Part shown: positions 27,722-36,579 of the stretch, piece by piece
How the letters are laid out: the number at the start of each line of letters is the position of its first letter
Numbering within the stretch: position 1 is the first letter of the stretch
Assembly: GCF_022808955.1 (NCBI RefSeq)
Contig: NZ_JAKZEY010000023.1
Span: 62,001-126,000, forward strand
Source of the DNA: Anaerococcus sp. AGMB09787
Lineage (GTDB): Bacteria > Bacillota > Clostridia > Tissierellales > Peptoniphilaceae
DNA length: 64,000 bases
Direction: 5' to 3'
Made by a program: the position numbers and the translations under genes
The notes under the pieces: model-generated
The model's input: only the letters and a program-made list of their open reading frames with translations
Told to the model about the DNA's origin: nothing
Databases searched by the model: none

Positions 27722-29461
27722 ATGGAAGCTAAAGCTAAAAAATCAAAGTTACTAAATATCTTACTCATAATATCTGTTGGGGCAGTCCTATATTTCTTAA
27801 TAGCTTTTGTCCTATTACCAAATATATCTGTCCTTAAATCTTCATTTGTAGTCGATGGAAGTCTAAGTTTTTCTTCTATAAATAAGATAATAAAATCAAA
27901 AAGAGTAATGGATGGACTCAAAAATTCATTTTTAATGGCACTAACTCTCCCTGTAACAGTATCAATTGTAGGAATAATGTAAGTACTCTTTATAGACTAT
28001 TTTGATATTAAAGGCTCAAGATTTTTGACCTTGACTTATTTAACACCCTTAGTATTTGGAGGACTATTGATTAACAATGGTTATGTATTTGCCTATGGTC
28101 CTAATGGAATATTTACAAACTTAGCATCACAAGTTAATCCTGATATAAATAGGTATTGGTTTTTGGGATACAAGGCAGTTATTACTGCTATGACCTTTGG
28201 TTGTACTACAAACTACATGCTATTTTTTAGAAATGCCTTATCCAGTATAGACTACCATACAGTTGAGGCTGGTAAAAATCTAGGCGCTAGTCAATGGACT
28301 ATACTTAAAAAGATTGTATTTCCACAAGTCATGCCTATGATTATAACTTGTATAATATTGCTATTCCAACAAGGACTTACTTCCTTTGCAGCACCATTAA
28401 TTCTGGGTGGTAAAGACTTTCAAACAATAATGCCCCTAGTACTAACTTTTTCTGCAAGACCTAATTCAAGGGATATAGCAGCTATGCTTGCATTATTTCA
28501 GGGTGTATTCCAAATAGGTGTATTGTTCGTAGTTCAAAAGTTGACTATGGGCAAGAATTATATCTCTATATCAAAAACTAAGGCTAAACTTAAGAAACAA
28601 AAGATTAAAAATCCAATTGTAAATGTAGTTTCCCATATATCTGCTTATTTATTGGCATTCCTTAATCTAATACCGTTTTTATGTGTAATAGTATTCTCAT
28701 TTACAGACTACAAGACCATAGGAAGCGGAAAGATTTCCCTATCATCATTTACCTTAGAAAACTACAAGAGAGTATTGACAGACCAATCTGCATATGGACC
28801 ATTCTTAACATCAGTAGCGTACGCTGGGGTTGCTGCCCTTATTATATCTATTATATGTATATTAGTAGGAAGACTTTCACAAAAAAAGAATAACATCTTT
28901 ACAAAAGCCACAGAATTACTAATTTATATACCTTGGGTTTTACCTGCTATACTCTTTGCAATAGGACTAATAAACCTTTATAGTGTGCCACATTTTTGGG
29001 TTGGTTATAAAATACTTACTGGAACTTTGGTTATTATGCTTATAGCCTATATAGTAGTTTCGTTACCTAATACCTATAGATTTATAAGATCAGCTTACTT
29101 CGGTGTAAACCAAGAACTGGAAGATGCGGCAAAAAACCTTGGAGCAAGTAGATTTTATACATTCTTTAAAATAGTGCTTCCTGTAATAATGCCAACAGTC
29201 CTAGCCATGTTTGTTTTAAATTTCAATGGAAAAATAAGTGAATATGAGATATCAGCCTTCCTTTATCATCCATTAAGACCTACACTAGGTATAGTAATAA
29301 GGTCAAATGCAGATCCTACTGCTGCCATAGATGCTAAGGCCATAAACTTGGTATATTCAACTATTCTTATTATGATTTCTATACTAGTTGTATGGCTCGT
29401 ACGTTATGACGGTGTTAAAACAATAAAAAATAAAATAAAAAAAATTAGAGGTGGTGAATAA
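27722..29461 (+). pseudogene. Fused two-domain ABC permease with an in-frame stop
   Basis: 580 codons in one frame, interrupted by TAA at 27980-27982 (after VGIM). Nothing else is disturbed: the frame continues VLFIDYFDIKGSRF and the downstream part has both EAA loops (VEAGKNLGASQWTILKKIVFPQ and EDAAKNLGASRFYTFFKIVLPV), about 12 membrane segments in total, as in FbpB-type fused permeases. One base change would restore it. Either the transporter is recently inactivated, the stop is read through, or it is a sequencing error. A rescue start (TTG at 28025) exists but would lose the first two membrane segments. Confidence 0.85.
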
Positions 29462-29466
29462 ATACT

Positions 29467-30336
29467 TTGAAAGAAGAATATAAAGTTAATAACAGCAAAC
29501 TCATAGAAAAAATAAAAGAGAAAAAATTTCTTATAACTGCTCATAGGGGAGTATGGGGTGGCAATATTTGCCAAAATACCTCATATTCATCTAAGCTTGC
29601 CAAAAAAATGGGAGCTGATATTGTAGAAATTGATATAGGAAGAAGTAAGGATAATAAATACTATGCCTTTCATACATCAGAAGAAAAAAGCATTTTCAAT
29701 GTAGATCAAAAGTTTGAAAATCTTGAATCTGAAGTAATAATAAAACATCCTCTATTAAATCAGCAGTATGATAATTCTGGTTATAGGGTGGAAGAATTTA
29801 AAAATATTGTAGATGGGTCTGATGAAGATGTTTTATATCAAATAGATAGATCACAAAACTATTTTCCTGAATTTTTAGATTATCTTTATGATAATTTTGA
29901 TAAAGAAACACTTAAAAGGCTAATGATAAAATGTTCTATAAATGATAAAAATTTAGAGATTTTTGAAAAGTATCAATATAAATTTATGTTAATGCCTATA
30001 ATAAGAAAAAAAGACGAAATTAAAATTTTAGAAAAATATAAAAATATAAATCTTATAGGACTAGAAGTAATAGCAGAAGATAAAAAGTCAGATACTTTCG
30101 GAAAAGAATTTATTGATGAAATTAAAGAAAAATTTGGTGTACTAGTTCAAATAAATTCCATAAGAATAAGCGGAAAGTTCGACCTATACGCTGGCTTAGA
30201 TGATGATATATCTTTAATTAAAGATCCTAAAGAAGGCTGGGGAAAACTAATTCAATTTGGTGCCGATATGATACAAACAGACTGGAGCTTAGCTCTAGAC
30301 TTGTATAGAAAAATATATAGTTCACTTTTTTCTTAA
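29467..30336 (+). CDS. Glycerophosphodiester phosphodiesterase family protein
   Basis: 289 residues from a TTG start behind AGGTGG. The GDPD motifs are visible: ITAHRGVWGG with the catalytic His, NTSYSSKLAKKMGADIVEIDIGRSKDNKYYAFH with the metal-binding Glu-x-Asp and second His, and a C-terminal GADMIQTDW strand. The family hydrolyses glycerophosphodiesters to glycerol-3-phosphate and an alcohol. No signal peptide, so it acts in the cytosol on imported substrate. It follows the permease by 5 nt and is last in the operon. Confidence 0.85.
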   Translation: MKEEYKVNNSKLIEKIKEKKFLITAHRGVWGGNICQNTSYSSKLAKKMGADIVEIDIGRSKDNKYYAFHTSEEKSIFNVDQKFENLESEVIIKHPLLNQQYDNSGYRVEEFKNIVDGSDEDVLYQIDRSQNYFPEFLDYLYDNFDKETLKRLMIKCSINDKNLEIFEKYQYKFMLMPIIRKKDEIKILEKYKNINLIGLEVIAEDKKSDTFGKEFIDEIKEKFGVLVQINSIRISGKFDLYAGLDDDISLIKDPKEGWGKLIQFGADMIQTDWSLALDLYRKIYSSLFS

Positions 30337-30362
30337 AAAACTCCATTAATTTGGGGTTTTTT
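30335..30362 (+). terminator. Terminator of the LacI-controlled operon
   Basis: AAAAAACTCC (30335-30344) pairs with GGGGTTTTTT (30353-30362, one wobble pair). The T tract runs into the IS200-type left end. Confidence 0.8.
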
Positions 30363-30370
30363 ATTGATTT

Positions 30371-31122
30371 GTACACTTAAGTGAGTTGAGCGAACGAAAG
30401 AGAACGAAATAATAAACCACCTGCTATGCAGGTGGAAGAAATTATCTTTAGCTTCAAGCACCAAGAAAACCTCCTTAAAGTATAATTGTGATAGTCACAT
30501 GCACAATTAAACAAGGAGGTAATCTTGGATAAAAATACTTTATCACATAAAGCCTACGATGCAAATATCATATAGTATTTGCACCAAAATATAGAAGGCA
30601 AGTAATATATAGACAACTAAGGAAAGATACAGGAAGCATACTTCGAGAATTATGTTCAAGAAAAGGAGTAAACATAATAGAAGTAGAGCTATGCCCAGAC
30701 CATGTCCATATGTTCGTAGAGATACCACCGAAATATTCAGTATCAGAAATAATGGGATATTTAAAAGGAAAAAGCTCATTAATAATATTTGATAGGCATT
30801 CAAACTTGAAATATAAATATGGAAACAGACATTTTTGGTGCAGAGGCTATTATGTTGATACAGTAGGAAAAAATGAGAAGAAAATAAAAGAATATATACA
30901 AAATCAATTACAAGAAGATTATTAAACAGATCAAATAAGTATAAAAGAATACTATGATCCCCTTACGGATAAGTAAGTCAAACAAAAATAAAGGAAACTC
31001 TAAAGCAGTAGTTTGGATAGTGGTGCATGTGAAAAAATATTCGACAGCCCCAATAGGGGCGTGTCGGTATTAGCTCATTTAGGCGCTGTGGTAACTTTAA
31101 GCTTTGCTGGTAGTTTTGATTT
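30371..31122 (+). mobile_element. IS200-type element, copy 1
   Basis: About 752 bp, same orientation as copy 2 at 36611-37222. The left end starts near GTACACTTAAGTGAG and has a subterminal hairpin CCACCTGC/GCAGGTGG (30417-30435). A hairpin AATTGTG/CACAATT stands before the transposase binding site AAGGAGG. The right end has a GCCCC/GGGGC hairpin and ends TAGTTTTGATTT. The left end directly follows the T tract of a terminator. Only the transposase pseudogene is inside; no TnpB or guide-like RNA gene was seen. Confidence 0.85.
30525..30925 (+). pseudogene. tnpA: IS200-type Y1 transposase, frameshifted
   Basis: Begins LDKNTLSH from a TTG start (30525), then loses one base (14 instead of 15 nt between TCA and TGC compared with copy 2) and hits TAG. 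In the shifted frame the rest of the protein is intact: the HUH motif CPDHVHMFV, PPKYSVSEIMGYLKG, and the C-terminal FWCRGYYVDTVG with the catalytic Tyr region. The family nicks and joins single-stranded DNA. This copy cannot make a full transposase. Confidence 0.88.
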
Positions 31123-31222
31123 ACTAACTAATATCTTATATCCACACTAAATAAACAATAAAAATTCATCTGGGACGTAACTTATTAATAGCTAGTCTTT
31201 AGTGCAATAATGTTGCAGTTTA

Positions 31223-31293
31223 GACTATGAAATATTTGTGTACAAAAACCTCCTGATTAGGGTAAATAAAAACTAATCAGGAGGAAATTTTAT
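31223..31293 (+). mobile_element. Remnant of an IS256-family left end
   Basis: About 70 bp matching the left end of the element at 22697, including the whole hairpin CCTCCTGATTAG (31249-31260) / CTAATCAGGAGG (31273-31284). The match stops just before the transposase start codon, where IS30-type sequence begins. Confidence 0.82.
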
Positions 31294-31387
31294 CCCTTGA
31301 ATTTATAATCTAAGTGCAACAAAAAAATGATTCATAGTTTTCTGATAAAATAGTGTTTGCAAATACAACTAAAAATCAGGAGAGACT

Positions 31388-31759
31388 ATGAATCATTATA
31401 ATCATTTTACACTAAAAGAACATGAATTGCTTAAACATTTTCTTGATATAGGCAAAAACCAAACAGAAATTTCAATTTTGCTAGGAAAAAATAAATCTTC
31501 AATTTCAAGAGAAATAAGAAGAAATAGCCAAGATGGCGAATACATTCCTTGTGAAGCTCACGCTATATACGAAAAAAGACGACTTCATTATAGACCAAAG
31601 AAAAAATTAGATAATCCAATTTTATTTAATTGTGTAAAGGATTTATTTTTAAATCATCAATGGCCTCCAGAACAGATTTCAGCTAGATTAAAATATGAAA
31701 GTTCTAACTTTACTATATATATAACTAAATACAAAAGTCTTGATTTATATACGTTTTGA
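31388..31759 (+). pseudogene. IS30-family transposase, 5' fragment
   Basis: 123 codons with the IS30 helix-turn-helix opening (HFTLKEHELLKHFLDIGKN, KNKSSISREIRRN) and the PPEQISARL motif. The reading frame leaves the family at about residue 108 and stops; a full protein has over 300 residues and the DDE core is absent. The upstream segment TAAGTGCAAC near 31311 may be the left terminal repeat. Confidence 0.85.
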
Positions 31760-31809
31760 GGATATAAAACTGGCTTCTTTAACAATTTATCACTTACTAG
31801 TATCTATTT

Positions 31810-32682
31810 TCATTGTTTATTCTTATTATACCTATTCTCCCAATGTTCTAGTATAGTGTTGTAGACATATTCTCCTTGATTTTTAGCGATTTCAAGAGAT
31901 TTTTTTATATATTTTTCATATGAAAGACCTAAGTCTTCCAGTATCAAAGCTTTTGTATAAAGAATTACTGGAGAAGTATGGGATTTAGAATTAGAACTAA
32001 ATGATTTATTTATATATTCCAAAGCCTTATCTTTTACACCCAGTATATAGTAATCAGCAGCCATGTTATGGAAAACTAGATATTCTATATTATTGTAAGT
32101 AGAATTGGACTTTTCTATAAACTTATATACATTAATCCTATCTGTTGGTCTTTCTAAAGTTTGAGCATAGTTCATCAAAATTCTATAGTCAATATAATCG
32201 TAATAATTATTATTAAGATTATCAAAATCAAATTCCCCACCAATATTTAAAGCCTCAAGAATTAATTTTTTTCTAATATAATTATCTTTTTCTTCTATAC
32301 TTTTTAAGAATAGAATTAGCTTATTAGCCTTAGTTTTTATAATTTTTCTTTTAGACTTTTTTGAGATTTCAGTCAACCTATCAATTTCTTCAGTCATCAA
32401 AGATCCATTAATTCTATCTTTTTTATTTATAGAATTTATAATGAAATCAATTTCGTTAGCATCTTCATAAAAAATATTAAAATAGCACTCAATAAGATCA
32501 ACTTTATATATGTCTGATAAAATATCAAGCTTATCAAAATCATAGGAATCTCTTCCATTCTCCATCCTAGATATGGTATTAATGTTAATATAGCTTATTT
32601 CAGATATGTCTTCCTGGCTAAAGCCTTTTTTTAGTCTGATATTTTTTAAAGTTTTAGCAAATAATAATTTTTTATCATTCAT
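31810..32682 (-). CDS. XRE/RRNPP-like transcriptional regulator (Rgg/PlcR type)
   Basis: 290 residues. The N-terminal helix-turn-helix is KTLKNIRLKKGFSQEDISEISYININTISRMENG (about 10-43). The remaining 230 residues are all-helical with TPR-like periodicity (YLVFHNMAADYYILGVKDKALEYINKSF), the architecture and length of RRNPP quorum-sensing regulators such as Rgg and PlcR. Such proteins bind re-imported peptides. It is divergent from a small secreted-peptide gene and the RiPP operon and probably controls both. Binding site AGGAG lies 7 nt before the ATG. A+T content is higher than in the core genes. Confidence 0.8.
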   Translation of the reverse strand: MNDKKLLFAKTLKNIRLKKGFSQEDISEISYININTISRMENGRDSYDFDKLDILSDIYKVDLIECYFNIFYEDANEIDFIINSINKKDRINGSLMTEEIDRLTEISKKSKRKIIKTKANKLILFLKSIEEKDNYIRKKLILEALNIGGEFDFDNLNNNYYDYIDYRILMNYAQTLERPTDRINVYKFIEKSNSTYNNIEYLVFHNMAADYYILGVKDKALEYINKSFSSNSKSHTSPVILYTKALILEDLGLSYEKYIKKSLEIAKNQGEYVYNTILEHWENRYNKNKQ

Positions 32683-32744
32683 AACACAACTCCTAATTTA
32701 TTATTATATCATATTTATTGATAATAGTGTATATTAAATTTTGA

Positions 32745-32759
32745 TATGGGAAAGTCCTA
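32745..32759. promoter_or_regulatory. Possible operator in the divergent regulator/peptide promoter region
   Basis: ATGGGAAAGTCCTAT is an imperfect palindrome (GGA-AAG-TCC core with AT ends) between the regulator start and the peptide gene. TACAAT at 32770-32775 could be the -10 for the rightward transcript, without a good -35 at normal spacing, which would suit an activator-dependent promoter. Confidence 0.35.
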
Positions 32760-32806
32760 TCTGATTTGATACAATATATTTAATAAAAACAGAAAGAGCT
32801 GAGGTA

Positions 32807-32962
32807 ATGAAGAAAATATTGAAGTCATTAATTTTGTTAAGTTGTATTTTTATTATCTCATTATCAATATCAAAACGATTTGATGATAAAGATAATGATA
32901 CAATATATTTATGTACAAGAATAACTTGGAATATACATAATGTTAACTATTTATATGAATGA
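32807..32962 (+). CDS. Small secreted peptide, candidate pheromone precursor
   Basis: 51 residues. ATG follows AGGT of GCTGAGGT. MKKILKSLILLSCIFIISLS is a clear signal sequence or membrane helix, followed by a charged stretch SKRFDDKDND and a C-terminal segment ending NIHNVNYLYE. It lies 124 nt from the divergent RRNPP-like regulator. Propeptides of this type and place (SHP, PapR, Phr) are exported and trimmed to short signals. No similarity to a named family is recognised. It could also be an unrelated small membrane peptide or an immunity peptide. Confidence 0.5.
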   Translation: MKKILKSLILLSCIFIISLSISKRFDDKDNDTIYLCTRITWNIHNVNYLYE

Positions 32963-33001
32963 TTAATTAATAAAGGATGAAAATACATAGATAATTATAA
33001 G

Positions 33002-33237
33002 TAATAAAATAACAGGAATAGACAAAATATAAAAAATATAGGAGTATATAATGGATGAAATAAAAGAAATAAAATTTGAAGAAATAGAAATTGAAAATAG
33101 TCTAGAAAAAGAACTTAATGAGCTTGAAACTGAACTTTCTTCTTGTGGTAAAGCTTGTGGAGGAACAAAAAATACTGAGGATTAATATAATATAAGGCTA
33201 TAAGAAAAAGAATAAGTCTATTCCTGTTATTTTATTA
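33002..33237. repeat. Perfect 22-bp inverted repeat enclosing the RiPP precursor gene
   Basis: The arms are 33002-33023 and 33216-33237; each contains AACAGGAATAGAC or its complement. They are perfect complements over 22 bp with no extension. The right arm ends on the first base of the JAMM gene ATG. In RNA they would close a loop of 192 nt that holds the precursor frame and its binding site. Confidence 0.85.
33051..33185 (+). CDS. RiPP precursor peptide with CGKACGG core
   Basis: 44 residues, ATG placed 8 nt after AGGAG. The first 30 residues are an acidic leader (Glu and Ile rich: EIKFEEIEIENSLEKEL). The C-terminal end, SSCGKACGGTKNTED, is rich in Cys, Gly, Ser and Thr and looks like a core peptide. 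Two Cys spaced by three residues next to a radical SAM-SPASM gene suggest thioether (sactipeptide or ranthipeptide) cross-links. No known precursor family is recognised. It opens the operon with the JAMM protein, maturase and exporter. Confidence 0.72.
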   Translation: MDEIKEIKFEEIEIENSLEKELNELETELSSCGKACGGTKNTED

Positions 33238-33698
33238 TGTATATTACTAATTTAGAAATAATAATTAATATTTTAAATCAAAAAATAAACAAAAATAAGT
33301 TGCTTGAATATGGATATTTTATAGCTGTAGAAAATATTGATGGTAATTATAAAATAAAATTTATAAATGAAATTAAAAATAATAAATCATATTCATTAGA
33401 AAATCCAAAGTTATTTATTCCCAAGGAAGATAGTTACTATTTTTTAATGTGGTGTAAAAAAAATTGCTATATACCAATGGTTATACATACTCATCCTTGC
33501 TATCATAAGGAAATCTGTATTTCTTTTTCAAAACAAGATTATCGTTTTAATGAAAGTCTTATGAGGTTAGGTAAAAAAATTGGATTAACAGAGTATATTT
33601 TTATGGTTACTAATTGTAAAAAGTATCAAATGGATTATTATGATAAAAATTTGAAATATAGAAAATTAGGAGATCTTAGCGATGATAGAAAAAAATGA
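33237..33698 (+). CDS. JAMM/MPN-domain (JAB-like) protein in the RiPP operon
   Basis: 153 residues. VIHTHPCYHKEICISFSKQD (about 82-101) gives the HxHP...S..D zinc pattern of JAMM metalloproteases, and a Glu in the preceding strand (GYFIAVENIDG) could be the catalytic base. These enzymes cleave isopeptide or peptide bonds, or cysteine adducts. Here a role in leader removal or in processing the cross-linked peptide is inferred only from context. No Shine-Dalgarno is seen before the ATG, which sits at the end of the 22-bp inverted repeat, so translation may depend on upstream events. It overlaps the maturase by 17 nt. Confidence 0.68.
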   Translation: MYITNLEIIINILNQKINKNKLLEYGYFIAVENIDGNYKIKFINEIKNNKSYSLENPKLFIPKEDSYYFLMWCKKNCYIPMVIHTHPCYHKEICISFSKQDYRFNESLMRLGKKIGLTEYIFMVTNCKKYQMDYYDKNLKYRKLGDLSDDRKK

Positions 33699-34962
33699 CT
33701 TTTTGATTGAGAAGAATAACGAATCTTACTACATATTTTATAAAAAAAATTTACAGTTTAAAAAAGTAGATCAAATAAATTTTGATAAATTTGAATTGCT
33801 TTTAAGTAATTTAGAACATATGCCTGAATCTGAATTAAAAAAAACCGAAAATTATTTAAATAAGATATTTATATCAAATAAAAATAAGAGATTTAAAAGT
33901 TTATTGAAAACTAATAAAATCTCTAAATTAGAAATTATTCTTAATAATAAGTGCAATTTATCATGTAAATATTGCTATGCTAATGGAGGAAGCTATAATC
34001 AAGAAATAAATGCTATAGATTCTAAAAAAATAGAAAATTTAATATCTAAAATTATTCCAAAACATTTTAATGATATAGGAACTGTAATGTTTTTCGGAGG
34101 GGAGCCGTTAATAAGCTTCAAAACTATAGTGAGGATAGTAGATAAATTCGAATATCTATATAGTTCAGGTCTTATAAGGAGGATACCTCAATATACTATT
34201 GTTACAAATGGAACTCTTATAACCGATGAAATAGCAAGGTTTTTTTATGAAAAGGATTTTGGGGTAACCATAAGTATAGATGGCGAAGAAAATGTACATA
34301 ATATATTGAGGCCATTTAAAAATGGTGATGCAAGTTTCGACTATGTAGATAAAGCAATTTTTTTGTTGAAAAAATATAAAGTTAATATTCAATTACTTGA
34401 AGTAACATATACTCTTCTACATAGAAATAAAAATATTTCTAAAGATGATCTCAAATTCTATTTAAGTAATAGATATGGAGACATTAGTATCTTTATTTCT
34501 GATTGTATTGGAGACAGTGAACTATCTTTAGCTGATGATCTTAATTTAGATGAAAATATTAATTATGAAAAACAAAGCAAATTAGCTACTCTAAGAAATA
34601 TTATAAATAGTAATTATGATAGCAATTATTGTGATGCAGGGAGAGAATCTTTTGCAATAAGTCCATCTGGTAAAATGATTCCATGTCATTTTTTTATGGG
34701 GCATAATGAATATATAATTGGTGATTTAAACAAGGAAATAATATTTAATAAAAACTATAATAATTTATTAGAATATTTCAATTATTTGAAAGATTATCAT
34801 ATAAAAGAGTGTTCTAATTGTTGGATAAAAGATATTTGTAGCGAATGTCCAGCTTCTTTACTAATTTATAATAAAGATAATCTACTAAAACAATGTAATA
34901 TAAGAAGGAAGCAAAAAGAACATATTATTAGGGATCTAATAAAAAAAGGGGAGATTTATTAA
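33682..34962 (+). CDS. Radical SAM-SPASM peptide maturase
   Basis: 426 residues. An N-terminal domain of about 85 residues could be a leader-binding element. The radical SAM motif is CNLSCKYC (about 92-99), followed by MFFGGEPL and VTNGTLI, typical for the family. The C-terminal SPASM domain has CDAGRESFAISPSGKMIPC, then ECSNCWIKDICSECP and a last Cys (KQCNIRR), enough for two auxiliary clusters. This is the QhpD/CteB/sactisynthase group, which makes thioether or C-C bonds in RiPP precursors. Binding site AGGAG at 33667-33671. The stop overlaps the exporter start by one base. Confidence 0.9.
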   Translation: MIEKNDFLIEKNNESYYIFYKKNLQFKKVDQINFDKFELLLSNLEHMPESELKKTENYLNKIFISNKNKRFKSLLKTNKISKLEIILNNKCNLSCKYCYANGGSYNQEINAIDSKKIENLISKIIPKHFNDIGTVMFFGGEPLISFKTIVRIVDKFEYLYSSGLIRRIPQYTIVTNGTLITDEIARFFYEKDFGVTISIDGEENVHNILRPFKNGDASFDYVDKAIFLLKKYKVNIQLLEVTYTLLHRNKNISKDDLKFYLSNRYGDISIFISDCIGDSELSLADDLNLDENINYEKQSKLATLRNIINSNYDSNYCDAGRESFAISPSGKMIPCHFFMGHNEYIIGDLNKEIIFNKNYNNLLEYFNYLKDYHIKECSNCWIKDICSECPASLLIYNKDNLLKQCNIRRKQKEHIIRDLIKKGEIY

Positions 34963-36551
34963 TGAAAGAGTACATATTAAAAAATAAGATGAATTTAATT
35001 TTATCAGTATTATTTGGAATTTTTGAAGTGTATTTTATATATTTGTTCACAATAGATAGTTCTAGGCTAGTGAATATATTTGTTGGGAAAGAGGCCACCA
35101 GTCCTAATGGTATTGTAATAAGAGCTTTGGTTTATGTTGTTACAGCTTGTTTTTGTTTTTATGTATCTGAAAAAAACTCTAATGCTTTTACAAAAAATAT
35201 ATGTATAGATTTAAGGCATGACTATATTGATGGACTTTTTTTATCTAAGACTTCATCATTTTACAAGAAAAATAAGGGTGATTTTTTAGCGGATGTTGAC
35301 CAAAATGTAGATCAGTTAAGGCTAGATTATTTGTCAAATCTTCCTAATGCACTTACTGGGATAGGAAGAAGTATTGTTTATATAGTTGGATTATATATTA
35401 TACACCCCTACATATTATTATCTACTTTGCTTTTTGTTGTTTTACCAGGATTAGTAAGTTCTAAGTTTTCTAAATACATATCAAAACTTCAAGTATCAAG
35501 ATCAAAAAAATATTCTAAATACATAGATATACTAAATGAACTATTGGATGGATACCTTCTTATAAAGCAATCAAATAATAGGGAATATTTTTTACATAAC
35601 TTTGACAAGAATAATGAGAACTTGCTAGAAGCAAGAAACAAACTCAATATTACAAATTCAATGTTGTATGAGATATTGTTTGTTCTAAACCTCCTATCTT
35701 ATTTATTAATAATATACATTGGTAGCATTTTGGTTAAGAATAATTTTATAGAACTTTCAGATTTACTAGCATCATTAACTTTAGTATCAATTTCAACCAA
35801 TGCTATGGCAGAGGCCTTTAGGGATTTGGCTCAAATTTTATCTACTAGAGAAATTAAGGATATGGTAGTAGGAAATATACCGAGTAAAACTAAAAACCTA
35901 AAAATAGAAAAAATTCCTATGCTTGATATAGAAATTAGAGATTTATCGTTCTCTTATGGGGATAATAAGATATTTGAGAATCTAGATTTAAATATTGAAG
36001 AAAATAAATCATATGCTATAATAGGAAAATCTGGGTCAGGAAAGTCAACATTAGGTAAAATTTTAATCAAAATAAATGATGATTATTTGGGAGAAATTAG
36101 TTTTAAAAATGGAGACTTTAAATCTTTTAGAGAAAATGAGATATATTCATTGATTTATTACATACCACAAAATTCAATAGTATTTAGGGACAGTTTGGTT
36201 AAAAATATTGCTATGGGAGATAGGGATATTGATTTAGAAAAAATTGAAGAAATTATAAAAAAAGTTGACCTTAACTATGTATATCAAAGCAAAAAAGACA
36301 CCATACTAGGAAATGATAGCTTATCAGGTGGGGAAAAGAAGAAATTAGAGTTGGCCAGAGCTCTTTATAGGAAAGCTCAAGTGATAATATTTGATGAACC
36401 TACAAGTGGCCTTGACCCTATAAGCGCTAGTACTATAGAAAAACTTATCGGACAGCTAGATGAGATAACTAGAATAGTAATTACCCATAATCATGATGAA
36501 GATTATCTTAAGACTTTTGATAAGATTGTAAATATTGAAAATTATAAATAA
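34962..36551 (+). CDS. ABC exporter, fused membrane and ATPase domains
   Basis: 529 residues. Six membrane segments in residues 10-290 (type I exporter fold, with DLRHDYIDGLFLSKTSSFYKK as the coupling region) and a C-terminal ATPase: Walker A GKSGSGKST (about 353), signature LSGGEKKKLELARAL (about 454) and Walker B VIIFDEPTSGLDP. There is no C39 peptidase domain, so leader cleavage must be done elsewhere. It most likely exports the modified peptide, or gives self-protection. Translationally coupled to the maturase. Confidence 0.9.
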   Translation: MKEYILKNKMNLILSVLFGIFEVYFIYLFTIDSSRLVNIFVGKEATSPNGIVIRALVYVVTACFCFYVSEKNSNAFTKNICIDLRHDYIDGLFLSKTSSFYKKNKGDFLADVDQNVDQLRLDYLSNLPNALTGIGRSIVYIVGLYIIHPYILLSTLLFVVLPGLVSSKFSKYISKLQVSRSKKYSKYIDILNELLDGYLLIKQSNNREYFLHNFDKNNENLLEARNKLNITNSMLYEILFVLNLLSYLLIIYIGSILVKNNFIELSDLLASLTLVSISTNAMAEAFRDLAQILSTREIKDMVVGNIPSKTKNLKIEKIPMLDIEIRDLSFSYGDNKIFENLDLNIEENKSYAIIGKSGSGKSTLGKILIKINDDYLGEISFKNGDFKSFRENEIYSLIYYIPQNSIVFRDSLVKNIAMGDRDIDLEKIEEIIKKVDLNYVYQSKKDTILGNDSLSGGEKKKLELARALYRKAQVIIFDEPTSGLDPISASTIEKLIGQLDEITRIVITHNHDEDYLKTFDKIVNIENYK

Positions 36552-36579
36552 ACATATAACCTGATAGAAAAAGTCAATT

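Noticed and set aside
28025-29461. A stand-alone permease gene starting at TTG 28025
   Set aside because: It is in the same frame as the preceding piece and lacks the first membrane segments; the stop at 27980 explains the split.
30710-30925. A separate small gene of 71 codons
   Set aside because: It is the 3' part of the frameshifted IS200-type transposase in copy 1.
30371-31122. TnpB/omega-RNA type guide system in the IS200-type elements
   Set aside because: No TnpB-like frame is present; the 3' hairpins are ordinary transposon end structures.
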